Origin: Planctomycetota bacterium
Lineage (GTDB): Bacteria; Planctomycetota; SZUA-567
DNA: 54,350 nucleotides
Direction of reading: 5' to 3'
NCBI GenBank assembly: GCA_020060765.1
Contig: JAGUZQ010000063.1
Location: 1-54,350, forward strand
Part shown: positions 34,985-43,405 of the stretch, piece after piece
Position numbering within the stretch: position 1 is the first letter of the stretch
Layout: every line of letters starts with the position of its first letter
Program-made: the position numbers and the translations under genes
Notes under the pieces: model-generated
The model's database searches: none
The model's input: the letters and a program-made list of their open reading frames with translations, nothing else
What the model was told of the DNA's origin: nothing

Positions 34985-34991
34985 TCTTCAG

Positions 34992-35200
34992 GGACTCAGG
35001 GACTAAGGGACTCAGGGACTAAGGGACTAGGGGACTAAGGGACTAGGGGACTAGGGGACTAGGGGACTAGGGGACTAAGGGACTAAGAAAAATCTTTTTA
35101 CAGGCGTGGTGCCGATAACTCCTGATTGCGAAAAACTTTTGGCAAGTGAGGAAATCTGCGACCAAAGCCTTAGTCCCCTAGTCCCTTAGCGCCTTAGTCC
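34992..35200. repeat. Inverted pair of 8-bp arrays, twelve units and four units
   Basis: Positions 34992-35087 hold twelve perfect-phase 8-bp units GGACTNRG (variants GGACTAAG, GGACTAGG, GGACTCAG). Positions 35169-35200 hold four units of the inverse (CTTAGTCC, CCTAGTCC, CTTAGCGC, CTTAGTCC). The spacer is 81 bp and has no gene. The array starts 7 bp after the malic enzyme stop codon. A second element with the same unit lies at 43180. Confidence 0.9.
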
Positions 35201-35276
35201 CTCATAAGACTGGAAACTTAAATTTTCGTTCGATAACTTTTGTGAGTAAGTTTTTTTGAGGGGTGCGAGAGAAACT

Positions 35277-36950
35277 ATGAAAAGGTTTGCTATTCTGTTG
35301 TCATGCGTGTTTTCTGCTCTGCTTTTTTCGGGGTGCGGCGACGGCGTCGGCTCCGGCTACAAGGTTTTCGATCATGACGCGGCCAAGTGCCAGACTGTCG
35401 TGGTGCTGCCTTTTCTCGATGCGCGTACCCTGCGGGACAAGAACGATCCGCTGAACGACACCGCCGCCGCTAAGGCGAGAGAGGTTTTCGTCTCCGCGCT
35501 CAACGCCAAGGAAGCGTTCCGTGAAAAGAAAGTCATAGCGCCTGATTTCGAGCGGACGCCGTTTTCCTTTACTCTCAAGCAATGCCTGGAATACGGCAGG
35601 CAGAATCAGGCCGATCTGGTGATCGCGGGGCAGGTGTTCGCGTTTGTCGAAACCCGCGCGGCCAGTATCCCGCCCAAGGCAGGGCTGTTTGTGCGTATCT
35701 TCTCGGTGCCGGAAAAGCGGATGGTTTTTGTCGGCGCGCATTTTCTGTCCGGCTCCTGCGGGCGCGAAGCCCTGGTGCGGGAAGTCACAAGCTCCATCCT
35801 CGACCTGTATGTAAAGGGCGAGGCGGAAGGCGGCGCGTTGAAGGCGGAAGTAACGAAAAAGCCGGAAGCCTCCGCACCCAAGGTGTTGTTCCTCCCCTAT
35901 AATGAACTGATTACCCATCGCAATTTCATCCCCCACACCGGCGGCGGCGCGGTGTCTGGCTCGCTCTACGAAATGGAAATGGGCAAGGCCGGCATGGCCG
36001 AACTGCTGGAGAGCGACGACGAAGCCGGTTACGAAAAGCTGCTGACCGTCGAGGAGGCGCTGGCCCTGGGCAGGAAAATGAAGGTCGATTACGTCGTGCG
36101 CGGACAGGTGGTGGAGTTCCGCCGCGCCATGAGCGCTCCGAGCTGGGCGTCGGCCATTATCAGTACAGCCATCCTCGCCGCGCAGATTCTCTTCGCCGAA
36201 CAGAGCGGGGTTGACATCGCCACCGAGGTCTGGCGGGTGAAGGACGGGGAATGCGTCTTTGCCCGGCGCGACATCTCCGTGCAGAAATACGTGGTGCAGG
36301 CCGAGACCACCGTGCGGCGGCTGGCCGAGGCCGCCTCCGCCGACATGCTCCAGGCCATGACCCCCGACGCTTCCCCGGTGGCGCCGGTGATCGACACCAT
36401 CGTCATTCCCGCTCCTCCTGCCGTGAAGCCAGCGAAGGAAGAGGAAAAGAAGCCAGAGCCTGCCGCCGAACAGGCCAAGCCGGAAGAGAAAAAAGAAACT
36501 CCGGTGGAGGAGAAGAAACCCGACCCCGCGGCTGAACAGGACAAGCCGGAAGAGAAGAAGGATGCCCCGGTCGAGGAAAAAGCGGTAGAAAAGAAAGAAG
36601 CTCCGGTTGCTGAAAAGAAGCCCGAGCCTGCGGCTGAACAGGCCAAGCCGGAAGAGAAGAAGGATGCCCCGGTCGAGGAAAAAAAACCTGCGGAAGTTGC
36701 CAAGCCGGAAGTCAAGGTCGAAGACGCGAAAGCTGCGCCTGAAAAAACCGAGCCGCAAAAGCCTGCCAAGGAAGAAACTCCGGTCGAACCGAAAGCCGAA
36801 CCTGCTCCGGAAAAAACCGAGGCGGAAAACGTCGTCGGAGAAAATCCGGATCATCTGGCCGCCGCTGCGGAAATTCAAGCCCAGGAGCAGGGCGGCGATG
36901 CGCAGAACCAGGACGACAAGGTGAAAGTCGGCATGGGCGCGGAAGACTAA
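35277..36950 (+). CDS. Lipoprotein with Lys/Pro/Glu repeat tail
   Basis: This 557-residue protein has a lipoprotein signal: MKRFAILLS, a hydrophobic core and lipobox LFSGC with Cys at residue 18. Residues 25-190 and 195-370 look like two related alpha/beta domains, each with an LGRKMKVDYVVRGQVVEF- or GRQNQADLVIAGQVFAF-type segment, reminiscent of outer-membrane assembly or peptidoglycan-associated lipoproteins. Residues about 385-520 are low complexity with a repeat of roughly 22 residues (KPEPAAEQAKPEEKKDAP and variants, three copies). The start at 35277 matches the lipoprotein signal. Probably anchored in the envelope with a long flexible spacer. Function unknown. Confidence 0.7.
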   Translation: MKRFAILLSCVFSALLFSGCGDGVGSGYKVFDHDAAKCQTVVVLPFLDARTLRDKNDPLNDTAAAKAREVFVSALNAKEAFREKKVIAPDFERTPFSFTLKQCLEYGRQNQADLVIAGQVFAFVETRAASIPPKAGLFVRIFSVPEKRMVFVGAHFLSGSCGREALVREVTSSILDLYVKGEAEGGALKAEVTKKPEASAPKVLFLPYNELITHRNFIPHTGGGAVSGSLYEMEMGKAGMAELLESDDEAGYEKLLTVEEALALGRKMKVDYVVRGQVVEFRRAMSAPSWASAIISTAILAAQILFAEQSGVDIATEVWRVKDGECVFARRDISVQKYVVQAETTVRRLAEAASADMLQAMTPDASPVAPVIDTIVIPAPPAVKPAKEEEKKPEPAAEQAKPEEKKETPVEEKKPDPAAEQDKPEEKKDAPVEEKAVEKKEAPVAEKKPEPAAEQAKPEEKKDAPVEEKKPAEVAKPEVKVEDAKAAPEKTEPQKPAKEETPVEPKAEPAPEKTEAENVVGENPDHLAAAAEIQAQEQGGDAQNQDDKVKVGMGAED

Positions 36951-36953
36951 AGT

Positions 36954-37160
36954 CAATGCGGTTTAGTTAACGAAATAGCCTTCTTTTTCCAGAATAAATT
37001 TACGCGCGTCATTCCCGCGCAGGCGGGAATCCCGGCGGGGATATCTTTGCGAAACAGTGCAACTCGTATTTGCAGAAATCTCCGCCAATGGTTTCACGAA
37101 AAGACGATCACACCAATAGGCGCCCTGCACCGCCTGGATTCCTGCCTTCGCAGGAATGAC
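36954..37160. mobile_element. Degenerate MITE-like element
   Basis: The left end CAATGCGGTTTAGTTAA (36954-36970) matches the terminal repeat of the 25739 element. The core GTCATTCCCGCGCAGGCGGG begins at 37008 and its inverse ends GGAATGAC at 37160, with about 110 bp between, longer than in other copies. The expected right terminal repeat is missing. Confidence 0.6.
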
Positions 37161-37182
37161 AGTATAAAGCTTCTATGAAAAT

Positions 37183-37217
37183 ACTGGGGACTGGCAACTG
37201 GAGACTGGAGACTAAAA
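37183..37217 (-). repeat. Array of 7-bp units (ACTGGAG type)
   Basis: Units read ACTGGGG, ACTGGCA, ACTGGAG, ACTGGAG, ACTAAAA. The unit is the reverse complement of the AGTCTCC/CTCCAGT array at 17026. It stands 31 bp from the 3' end of the minus-strand AraC gene. No inverse partner is nearby. Confidence 0.75.
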
Positions 37218-37248
37218 AGCCCCTGACCCGGTAATACGAAAAACTTGA

Positions 37249-38079
37249 TTATCTGGCGTTGGGTTCGCCCAGGCTGCGGGCGTATTCGGTGGGAGTCATG
37301 CGGGTGGCGCGCTTGAAGATGGCGCAGAAGTGCGGCACCGACTGGTAGCCGATCTTGTAACAGACCTCGTCGATATTGTCCGGCGTTTCTCTTAACATTC
37401 TCTTCGCCGCCTCCAGCCGGATCTGCCGCAGGTGCTGGCGCATGCTCAGGCCGGTTTCCTGCTTGATCAGAAAGCGCAGGCGCGAACTGCTCAAACCCAG
37501 ATGCCGCGCGATTTCCCCCACCGCCAGCTCCTGCGAAAAATGGGTCTGCAGATAGGCGCGGATGCGGTCGACGACTTTCTCGCGGTGGCGCAGGCGGTTC
37601 TCCGGCAGGGTCGCCTTTTCCGGCGCGGCGGGCATGTGCGCGCGCCGGTCGAGCGTCAGGATGAACTCGTTCAGCTTCAGCAGCATCAGCGCCCGGTTGT
37701 GCGGCAGCAGGGTCTGGCTTTCCTTTTTCAGCGCGTCCAGCAGCCTGCGCTCCTCAGGCTCCAGGTGCAGCAGCCGGTTCTGGATGCGCGGCATTTTTCC
37801 GCCAATATACACGATATTAAGAAAGTCGAACGGCTTGCCTTCCTCGCCGCTGAGCGAGTGCCAGATGTTGGAGGGGATGAGAAAGCATTCCCCGGTTTTT
37901 ATGGTGTAGGGTAGTTTGCGCACTTCCAGGTTGATGGTGCCGTAGTCGACGTAGATCAGTTCGCAGCCGGGGTGCTTCTGCCGCCGGGTGACGTAATTCT
38001 TGCCTTTTTCCTTGTGATGCAGCGACTGCACCGCAGTCACTGGCCAGACCAAGGCTGTTTTTATCGCATCGTTTTGCAT
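37249..38079 (-). CDS. AraC-family transcriptional regulator
   Basis: This 276-residue protein has an N-terminal cupin sensor (PGCELIYVDYGTINLEVRKL, GECFLIPSNIWHSLSGEEGK) and a C-terminal AraC domain. The latter shows EIARHLGLSSSRLRFLIKQE, GLSMRQHLRQIRLEAA and EVCYKIGYQSVPHFCAIFKR. I chose the start at 38079, which fits the domain limits; no clear Shine-Dalgarno is visible, and longer frames to 38175 would cross the rpmA terminator. It lies downstream of rplU-rpmA on the same strand but is separated by that terminator. No target gene is evident next to it. Confidence 0.9.
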   Translation of the reverse strand: MQNDAIKTALVWPVTAVQSLHHKEKGKNYVTRRQKHPGCELIYVDYGTINLEVRKLPYTIKTGECFLIPSNIWHSLSGEEGKPFDFLNIVYIGGKMPRIQNRLLHLEPEERRLLDALKKESQTLLPHNRALMLLKLNEFILTLDRRAHMPAAPEKATLPENRLRHREKVVDRIRAYLQTHFSQELAVGEIARHLGLSSSRLRFLIKQETGLSMRQHLRQIRLEAAKRMLRETPDNIDEVCYKIGYQSVPHFCAIFKRATRMTPTEYARSLGEPNAR

Positions 38080-38130
38080 AATAAAACAAACATTACGCGA
38101 AACGTGCGAGTTATGCAAGTGCGCTCGCAT

Positions 38131-38160
38131 AAAAAAAAACGCGCCTCGCGAAAGGCGCGT
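38131..38160 (-). terminator. Rho-independent terminator after rpmA
   Basis: On the minus strand ACGCGCCT pairs with AGGCGCGT around a short TTCGCG loop, followed by at least eight T. It lies 27 bp after the rpmA stop codon. Confidence 0.92.
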
Positions 38161-38186
38161 TCGATTGATTTTCATTTGCCGGTGTT

Positions 38187-38447
38187 TCAGGAATTGATGG
38201 CCTGCGCCGGGACGACGTGAACCTGGCGGCGGGATTTATGGTATTTCACCACGCCTTCGGTCAGCGCGAAGAGGGTGAAATCCTTGCCCTGGCCGACATT
38301 CTTGCCTGGGTGGAACTTGTTGCCGACCTGACGGACGATGATGTTGCCGGGGATGACCTTTTCCCCGCCGAACTTCTTGACGCCGCGGAACTGTGCGCTG
38401 GAATCGCGACCGTTGCGGCTGGAACCTTTACCGACTTTATGTGCCAT
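38187..38447 (-). CDS. rpmA: 50S ribosomal protein L27
   Basis: This 86-residue protein is bacterial L27: it begins [20 protein letters not shown] and contains [39 protein letters not shown] and a VKYHK segment. It sits at the peptidyl-transferase centre of the large subunit. The N terminus has no cleavable extension of the Firmicutes type. Slightly unusual are [11 protein letters not shown] in place of the common SKRLGVKRFGG. It follows rplU by 36 bp on the same strand, the standard order, and ends in a terminator. The usual third gene, obg, does not follow. Confidence 0.96.
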   Translation of the reverse strand: MAHKVGKGSSRNGRDSSAQFRGVKKFGGEKVIPGNIIVRQVGNKFHPGKNVGQGKDFTLFALTEGVVKYHKSRRQVHVVPAQAINS

Positions 38448-38483
38448 GATAAACTCCCATGCCTATAATAATGTAAACCTGTT

Positions 38484-38798
38484 TCACGCGCCTTCGATAG
38501 CGGTGATCTTGATATTGTGGTACTTCTGGCGACCGCCGCGGGCGGTTTTGCTGTCCTTGCGGCGGCGGAAAAAGACCGCGCGAGTCTTAACGCCTTTGAT
38601 CTGTTTGAGAATTTTTCCTACTACGACCGCGCCGGGAACGGTGGGCGCGCCGACCTTGACGCCGTTTTCGCCGGTGAGGAGCAGCACCTTGTCGAAGCGT
38701 ACCTCGTCGCCGATTTGCGCCTCAAGCAGATCGACAAGGAGCTCGTCGCCTTCGGTCACGGTGAACTGCTGGTTGCCTGTTGTGAAAATCGCTTGCAT
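38484..38798 (-). CDS. rplU: 50S ribosomal protein L21
   Basis: This 104-residue protein is L21: [20 protein letters not shown], then [20 protein letters not shown], and a basic [20 protein letters not shown] segment near the end. It binds 23S rRNA. On the minus strand a TATAAT (38858 to 38853) lies about 55 bp upstream and could be the -10 box of the rplU-rpmA operon, divergent from rpe. GAGAGGTG precedes the start codon. Confidence 0.96.
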   Translation of the reverse strand: MQAIFTTGNQQFTVTEGDELLVDLLEAQIGDEVRFDKVLLLTGENGVKVGAPTVPGAVVVGKILKQIKGVKTRAVFFRRRKDSKTARGGRQKYHNIKITAIEGA

Positions 38799-38926
38799 TA
38801 TTTACACCTCTCAGTACTCAAATGGTTTCTCTTCTTACAAGGGAAGTTTAGTATTATAGAAGTAAATCCCGATTTTTCCAGCAAAATTTCCGAATATTTT
38901 GCGGGGAATATTTTGGCAAAGCCTGC

Positions 38927-38954
38927 TTGCGAAATCCGGTGGCGGGGATATAAT
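38927..38954 (+). promoter_or_regulatory. Promoter of the rpe-accD-eboE-like operon
   Basis: TTGCGA (38927-38932) and a perfect TATAAT (38949-38954) are 16 bp apart, 37 bp upstream of the rpe start codon. On the opposite strand another TATAAT at 38853-38858 may serve rplU, so the region is a divergent promoter. Confidence 0.6.
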
Positions 38955-38991
38955 GTTACCGCAATGTTTGAAAGCGGATGGAGTTCCGGCT

Positions 38992-39636
38992 ATGGCGATA
39001 AAAGTTTCGCCGTCGCTGCTGGCGGCGGATTTCGGCAATCTGGCGACTGAGGTGAAACGCGCGGAAGACGCGGGTGCGGATATGCTGCATCTGGATATCA
39101 TGGACGGGCATTTCGTGCCCAACCTCACGATGGGGCCGCCCCTGATCGAATCCCTGCGCAAGCTGACCGGCCTGTTTTTCGACGTGCATCTGATGCTCGA
39201 CAATCCGGAAAAATTCATCGAACCTTTCGCTAAAGCCGGTGCCGACGGGCTGACCGTGCATTTGGAGGTCTGTCCCGAACCGGAGGAAATTCTCGACCGG
39301 ATCGGCGCGCTTGGCAAGAAGCGCGGGTTGGTGATCAATCCCGATATGCCTGTATCGCGGCTGAAGGGGCATCTGGACAAGGTCGACCTGCTGTTGTTGA
39401 TGAGCGTGTTTCCGGGCTTTGGCGGGCAGAGTTTTATCGAGGAATCGGTCGAGCGTATCCGCGAGGCGAAGGAATTGATAGGCGGGCGCGACATCGACTT
39501 GCAGATTGACGGCGGTATCAACGTCGGCAATGCCGCGCGCGTGATCAAAGCGGGAGCGACGAATCTGGTGGTCGGCACCGGTTCTTTCCGCGCGCCCGAC
39601 ATGAAGGAAGCGATCCGGAAAATCCGGGAAGCGTAA
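38992..39636 (+). CDS. rpe: Ribulose-phosphate 3-epimerase
   Basis: This 214-residue TIM-barrel enzyme interconverts ribulose 5-phosphate and xylulose 5-phosphate. Diagnostic segments are SPSLLAADFGNL, the metal-binding MLHLDIMDGHFVPNLTMGPP, FFDVHLML, a phosphate-binding loop (LQIDGGIN, AGATNLVVGTGSF) and MSVFPGFGGQSFI. The start at 38992 has GGAG 8 nt upstream and fits the family N terminus. It is the first gene of a probable three-gene operon with accD (30 bp gap) and an EboE-like gene. Confidence 0.96.
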   Translation: MAIKVSPSLLAADFGNLATEVKRAEDAGADMLHLDIMDGHFVPNLTMGPPLIESLRKLTGLFFDVHLMLDNPEKFIEPFAKAGADGLTVHLEVCPEPEEILDRIGALGKKRGLVINPDMPVSRLKGHLDKVDLLLLMSVFPGFGGQSFIEESVERIREAKELIGGRDIDLQIDGGINVGNAARVIKAGATNLVVGTGSFRAPDMKEAIRKIREA

Positions 39637-39666
39637 TTTTGTATTATACAGCAGCGGGGGGAAGAG

Positions 39667-40551
39667 ATGGCCCTGTTTGGGTGGGAAGGTCTGAAAAAGC
39701 TGGGTTTGCGTCCGCAGACTCCGAATGTGGAAGCGGGGACGGGGCCAGCCACCAAGTGCGAGAGTTGCGGGGAAATCCTGCTGAAGAAAACGCTGGAAAA
39801 CAACCTCTGGGTCTGTCCCTCCTGCGACCATCACCACCGCATCACGGCGTGGGAGCGGGTGCAGGTCACGCTGGACGAGGATTCCTTCGAGGAGAACGAC
39901 GCCAATCTCGCCAGCGTCGATCCGCTGGATTTTCGCGGAGCGAAAAGCTATAAGAACAAGCTGGAGGAAGCGTTCAAGGCCACCGGCATGATTTCCGCCA
40001 TGGTCGGCGGCGTGGGGCAACTCCGGGGGCGGGATGTCGCTTTCGGCGTCACCGACAGCCGCTTCATCATGGGCTCGATGGGTTCGGTGGTGGGGGAGAA
40101 GATCGCCCGCCTGGCCGAACGCGCCATTGACCGGCGGCTGCCGCTGATCATGGTTTCCGGTTCCGGCGGCGGCGCGCGGATGTACGAGGGGCTGTTTTCG
40201 CTGATGCAGATGGCCAAGACGTCCGCCGCTATCGGTCGGCTGGGAGACGCGGGACTGCCGTTTATTTCCGTCTGTACGGATTGCACCATGGCGGGAGTAT
40301 GGGCGAGCTGGGCGGCGCTGGGCGACATTATCATTGCCGAACCGCGCGCGCTGATCGGCTTCACCGGCCCGCGCGTGATCAAGACCACCATCAACTGCGA
40401 ATTGCCGGAAGGGTTCCAGTTGTCGGAATTCCTGCTGGCGCACGGGCAGGTGGACATGATCGTACACCGCTACGAACTGCGCGACCGGATTGCCGCCGCG
40501 TTTGACATCATGCTGGGTAAAACTCCCGAGGCCGCCGCCGCGGAGAAGTGA
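39667..40551 (+). CDS. accD: Acetyl-CoA carboxylase carboxyltransferase subunit beta
   Basis: This 294-residue protein carries the AccD N-terminal zinc ribbon (CESCGEILLKKTLENNLWVC, then PSCDHHHRI) and the carboxyltransferase core (GQLRGRDVAFGVTDSRFIMG, SGSGGGARMYEGLFSLMQMA, EPRALIGFTGPRVI). With AccA it transfers CO2 from biotin to acetyl-CoA, the first step of fatty acid synthesis. GGGGGAAG precedes the start. accA, accB and accC are not in the window. The stop is 1 bp from the next start codon, so translation is probably coupled. Confidence 0.96.
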   Translation: MALFGWEGLKKLGLRPQTPNVEAGTGPATKCESCGEILLKKTLENNLWVCPSCDHHHRITAWERVQVTLDEDSFEENDANLASVDPLDFRGAKSYKNKLEEAFKATGMISAMVGGVGQLRGRDVAFGVTDSRFIMGSMGSVVGEKIARLAERAIDRRLPLIMVSGSGGGARMYEGLFSLMQMAKTSAAIGRLGDAGLPFISVCTDCTMAGVWASWAALGDIIIAEPRALIGFTGPRVIKTTINCELPEGFQLSEFLLAHGQVDMIVHRYELRDRIAAAFDIMLGKTPEAAAAEK

Positions 40552-40552
40552 C

Positions 40553-41770
40553 ATGCTTTTGCAGGCCGGGAGTATTCTAAGCTATTCCACCAACGTCCAT
40601 CCCGGCGAAAATCTCGCGGGAGTCTGCCGGGTGCTGGCGGAGGACGTTGTCCGCGTGCGGGACGCTGTCTGTCCGGGCAGGCGCTTCGGGGTGGAGCTGC
40701 GCCTGGGGGGGCGCGCGGCGGCGGAAATTTTTCCAGATCATTCCCTCGCGCCGGTTCCGGAGCGGGTTTCCTCTATTCAGAAAGTTCTGACAGACAATAA
40801 TCTTTTCCTGTTCAGCCTCAATGCGTTTCCCCTGCGGGATTTTCACCAGGCAGAAGTCAAGCGGGACGTGTATCTGCCCGACTGGACGGAACGCGCGCGC
40901 ATCGACACTACCGTGCAACTGTGCCGACTGCTGGCCGAACTACTACCGGAAGGAATCGACGGGACAGTCAGCACCGCGCCCGGTGGGTTCAAGGATAATC
41001 GCGACCGCGCGGCGCTGGCAAAAGAATACGCCGAAGGTTTTGCCGAAGCGGTGGGCGCGCTGAAACGACTCAGGGACGAAACCGGGAAAACGATTATTCT
41101 CGCGCCTGAACCGGAACCCTTCTGCTTTCTGGAAACCGTGGATGAATTTGCGGATTTTTACCGCGACGCCTTTCTTCCCGAGCTGAGAAAAAAACTGGTT
41201 GCTGACGGGAGTTCCGCTACGCTGGCGGAAGAGACGGCGCGGCGGCATTTCGGCATTAACCTGGACGCCTGCCATCTGGCGGTGGAATTTGAAAATCCGG
41301 CGGAGGCTGTCGCGAAGCTGCTTGCGTCGGGAATCACGATTGCGAAGGTTCACATCAGTTCCGCCGCGAGGGTGCGCAATCCTTTCCATAATCCCGGCGG
41401 GATGGAAAAACTGGCGAAACTCGCGGAGCCGCGTTATCTGCACCAGACTTTCGCGCGGGATGGCGAGGGAAAAGTTATTTACCGCTACGAGGATTTGCCG
41501 GAATTTCTCCGGTTGGATAAAAATGAACTGAAGCAGGTCGCGGAAGTGCGGACGCATTTTCATCTGCCGCTCTTCGGGGACTGCGACGGCGAACTGGCGA
41601 CGACTTCCGATGTCACGCGGGAACTGCTGCGGGAAATAATGTCGCGCGGACTGCGCCCGCATCTGGCGACGGAGACCTACACCTGGCCGCTGCTGGATGC
41701 AGGCGGGGTGCATGAAGGCATCGCGCGGGAACTGTTGTGGACGATAGACGCTCTGGGCACTGCCTGTTGA
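40553..41770 (+). CDS. EboE-like metabolite traffic protein (TIM-barrel)
   Basis: This 405-residue protein matches the EboE family (xylose-isomerase-like TIM barrel): LSYSTNVHPGENLAGVCRVL, FGVELRLGGRAA, NLFLFSLNAFPLRDFHQAEV, KRDVYLPDW, TVSTAPGGFKD, EPEPFCFLET, GINLDACHLAVEFE. In ebo clusters EboE acts with EboA-C and others in moving a metabolite to the periplasm; the enzyme activity is not established. Here none of the other ebo genes is adjacent. Instead the gene starts 1 bp after accD. The start at 40553 is set by the conserved N terminus. Confidence 0.8.
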   Translation: MLLQAGSILSYSTNVHPGENLAGVCRVLAEDVVRVRDAVCPGRRFGVELRLGGRAAAEIFPDHSLAPVPERVSSIQKVLTDNNLFLFSLNAFPLRDFHQAEVKRDVYLPDWTERARIDTTVQLCRLLAELLPEGIDGTVSTAPGGFKDNRDRAALAKEYAEGFAEAVGALKRLRDETGKTIILAPEPEPFCFLETVDEFADFYRDAFLPELRKKLVADGSSATLAEETARRHFGINLDACHLAVEFENPAEAVAKLLASGITIAKVHISSAARVRNPFHNPGGMEKLAKLAEPRYLHQTFARDGEGKVIYRYEDLPEFLRLDKNELKQVAEVRTHFHLPLFGDCDGELATTSDVTRELLREIMSRGLRPHLATETYTWPLLDAGGVHEGIARELLWTIDALGTAC

Positions 41771-41840
41771 GACAGCGCTCTAAAAGCAAGGGACTCAAGC
41801 GAGTTAAGAACATTCTCCCCCATTCAGGGGGAGTTAAAGG

Positions 41841-42006
41841 CAATATGGTTTAATTACAAAAAAATCGGTTCTTTTTCAGAAAAAAACTTACAGTCGTCAT
41901 TCCCGCGCAGGCGGGAATCCAGTGGAGAAACCGTACGCAACACCGCCTGGATTTCCGCCTGCGCGGGAATGACGGTACAAGTTTTTTCGTTACTTAAACA
42001 GTATTG
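41841..42006. mobile_element. 166-bp MITE-like element, full copy
   Basis: The termini are CAATATGGTTTAATTAC (41841-41857) and GTTACTTAAACAGTATTG (41989-42006), imperfect inverted repeats related to those at 25739. The core runs from GTCATTCCCGCG (41896) to CGCGGGAATGAC (41973) with about 50 bp between its arms. It ends 28 bp before the holA start, so it could influence holA expression. Confidence 0.75.
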
Positions 42007-42034
42007 AATTTTTCTTGGTTGAAGAAAGCGGATC

Positions 42035-43171
42035 ATGGCGAAAAGCGCTAAGACAAAAGCGACACTGCGGGAATTCCAGGACGCGCTGGCGGAAGCGGTT
42101 TCCGGCCTGCCGCGGGTGACGCTGATCAATGGCGGCGAGCATTATCTGCGCCGCGACGCTTTGGGGCAGTTGACTGAGTCATTGCGGACGCATCATCCGC
42201 AGGTCGAGATCATCACCTATCACGGCTCGGCCTCCGCCAGCGAACCGGGTCTGGCGCTCGGTACGGTGGTGGGAGAGCTGTCCAGTTCCAGCCTGTTCGC
42301 CAGCGAGAAAGCCATTATCCTGCGCCAGGCCGACCGGGTGTTGTTTCCGGCCAAGGCGGCCGACGGCGAGGAGGAGACCGGTGCGTCTTCGGCGCGCGGA
42401 CGCAAACAGCCTGATGCAAGCGAAATGCTGATCGAATATCTGGACAACCCCTCAGATTCCGTGTGGCTGTTGTTGGAATGCGAGAGTGTGCGCAAGCAGT
42501 TTCGTCTGGGCAAGGCGCTTTGCGCCAAGGCGTACGTGATCGAATGCCCCACGCTGTCGCGGCAGAACGAAGTCGATGCCTGGCTGCGGGTCGAGGCGGG
42601 GCGGCTGGGAAAGAAAATCGCTCCCGGCGTTTCGGAAATACTTTTCACCGCCCACGGCGGCAACCTGGGGGCGCTGCATTCTGAATTGGAAAAATTGAGC
42701 ATCTACCTGGGCGAACGCGAAGAGATTTCCCGCCAGGACGTGGAAACTTTTCTCAGCGGGTCGATGGAACTGGACGTATTTGGCCTGACTAACGCGTTGG
42801 AATCGCGCAACCTGTCCGATGGTTTGCTGTTTGCGCGGCGCATTTGCCTGCAGGGAACGCGCGACCAGTCGGGCAAGAAAAGCGACGGAGCATCCTCTGC
42901 CCACCGGGCTATGTTCATGGTCTCGCGCACGCTGGAAAATCTGTTTGTCGCGCGGGCTGTAAAAGGAGGCGCAGGCGAAATTGCCGCCGCCGCGGGAACA
43001 AGTCCCTGGCGCGCGGAGAAATTGCTGGAGTCGGCGGAAAAATTCAGCGTAGCAGAACTGCGCCACGCCCTGGCGGTGATGGCCGAGGAATCGCGCGCGT
43101 CCCACGACACTGGCGCGGACGTATCTCTTTCGTTGGAAAAAGTCGTAATCGCGGCGTGTCGGAAGAGATGA
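42035..43171 (+). CDS. holA: DNA polymerase III subunit delta
   Basis: This 378-residue protein fits the HolA clamp-loader subunit: VTLINGGEHYLRRDALGQL near the N terminus, then SSSSLFASEKAIILRQADRV, AYVIECPTLSRQNEVDAWLR, a central AHGGNLGALHSELEKLSIYL, and a SRQDVETFLSGSMELDVFGL segment before the C-terminal helical collar. Delta opens the beta clamp. The Walker motifs are absent, as expected. An insertion (DGEEETGASSARGRKQ) at about residues 110-130 is Lys/Glu/Ser-rich. A repeat element begins 9 bp after the stop. Confidence 0.9.
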   Translation: MAKSAKTKATLREFQDALAEAVSGLPRVTLINGGEHYLRRDALGQLTESLRTHHPQVEIITYHGSASASEPGLALGTVVGELSSSSLFASEKAIILRQADRVLFPAKAADGEEETGASSARGRKQPDASEMLIEYLDNPSDSVWLLLECESVRKQFRLGKALCAKAYVIECPTLSRQNEVDAWLRVEAGRLGKKIAPGVSEILFTAHGGNLGALHSELEKLSIYLGEREEISRQDVETFLSGSMELDVFGLTNALESRNLSDGLLFARRICLQGTRDQSGKKSDGASSAHRAMFMVSRTLENLFVARAVKGGAGEIAAAAGTSPWRAEKLLESAEKFSVAELRHALAVMAEESRASHDTGADVSLSLEKVVIAACRKR

Positions 43172-43179
43172 GTTTTGAG

Positions 43180-43364
43180 GGACTAAGGGACTAGGGGACT
43201 AAGAAAAACTCCTCCCCTTCCAGGGGAGGTTGGGAGGGGTATACGGAAGCTTGATTTCCTCCGTATACCCCCTCTCCCCCTGAAAGGGGGGGAGGATGCT
43301 ATGCCCTCTTGCGGCGCCCCCTTTTCTCCGGGGAACTGTACTTAGTCCCCTAGTCCCTCAGTCC
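43180..43364. repeat. Nested repeat element with 8-bp arms and inner hairpins
   Basis: Outer arms: GGACTAAG, GGACTAGG, GGACTAAG (43180-43203) and the inverse units CTTAGTCC, CCTAGTCC, CTCAGTCC (43341-43364). Inner inverted repeat: GGGAGGGGTATACGG (43232-43246) and CCGTATACCCCCTCTCCC (43261-43278). Two small hairpins lie at 43211-43229 (CCTCCCCT/AGGGGAGG) and about 43271-43295 (CCCCCTGAAAGGGGG). No coding capacity. Confidence 0.85.
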
Positions 43365-43405
43365 CTCTTCCATGCGCCGGTTTTTTTTTTGATAAAGGCG
43401 AAACA

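Noticed and set aside
34992..35087. Possible CRISPR array
   Set aside because: Units are 8 bp in direct tandem with no spacers, and no cas genes are in the window.
35301..36956. Long Phe/Gly/Arg-rich open frame on the minus strand
   Set aside because: It mirrors the lipoprotein gene and its repeat tail; the composition is that of an antisense frame.
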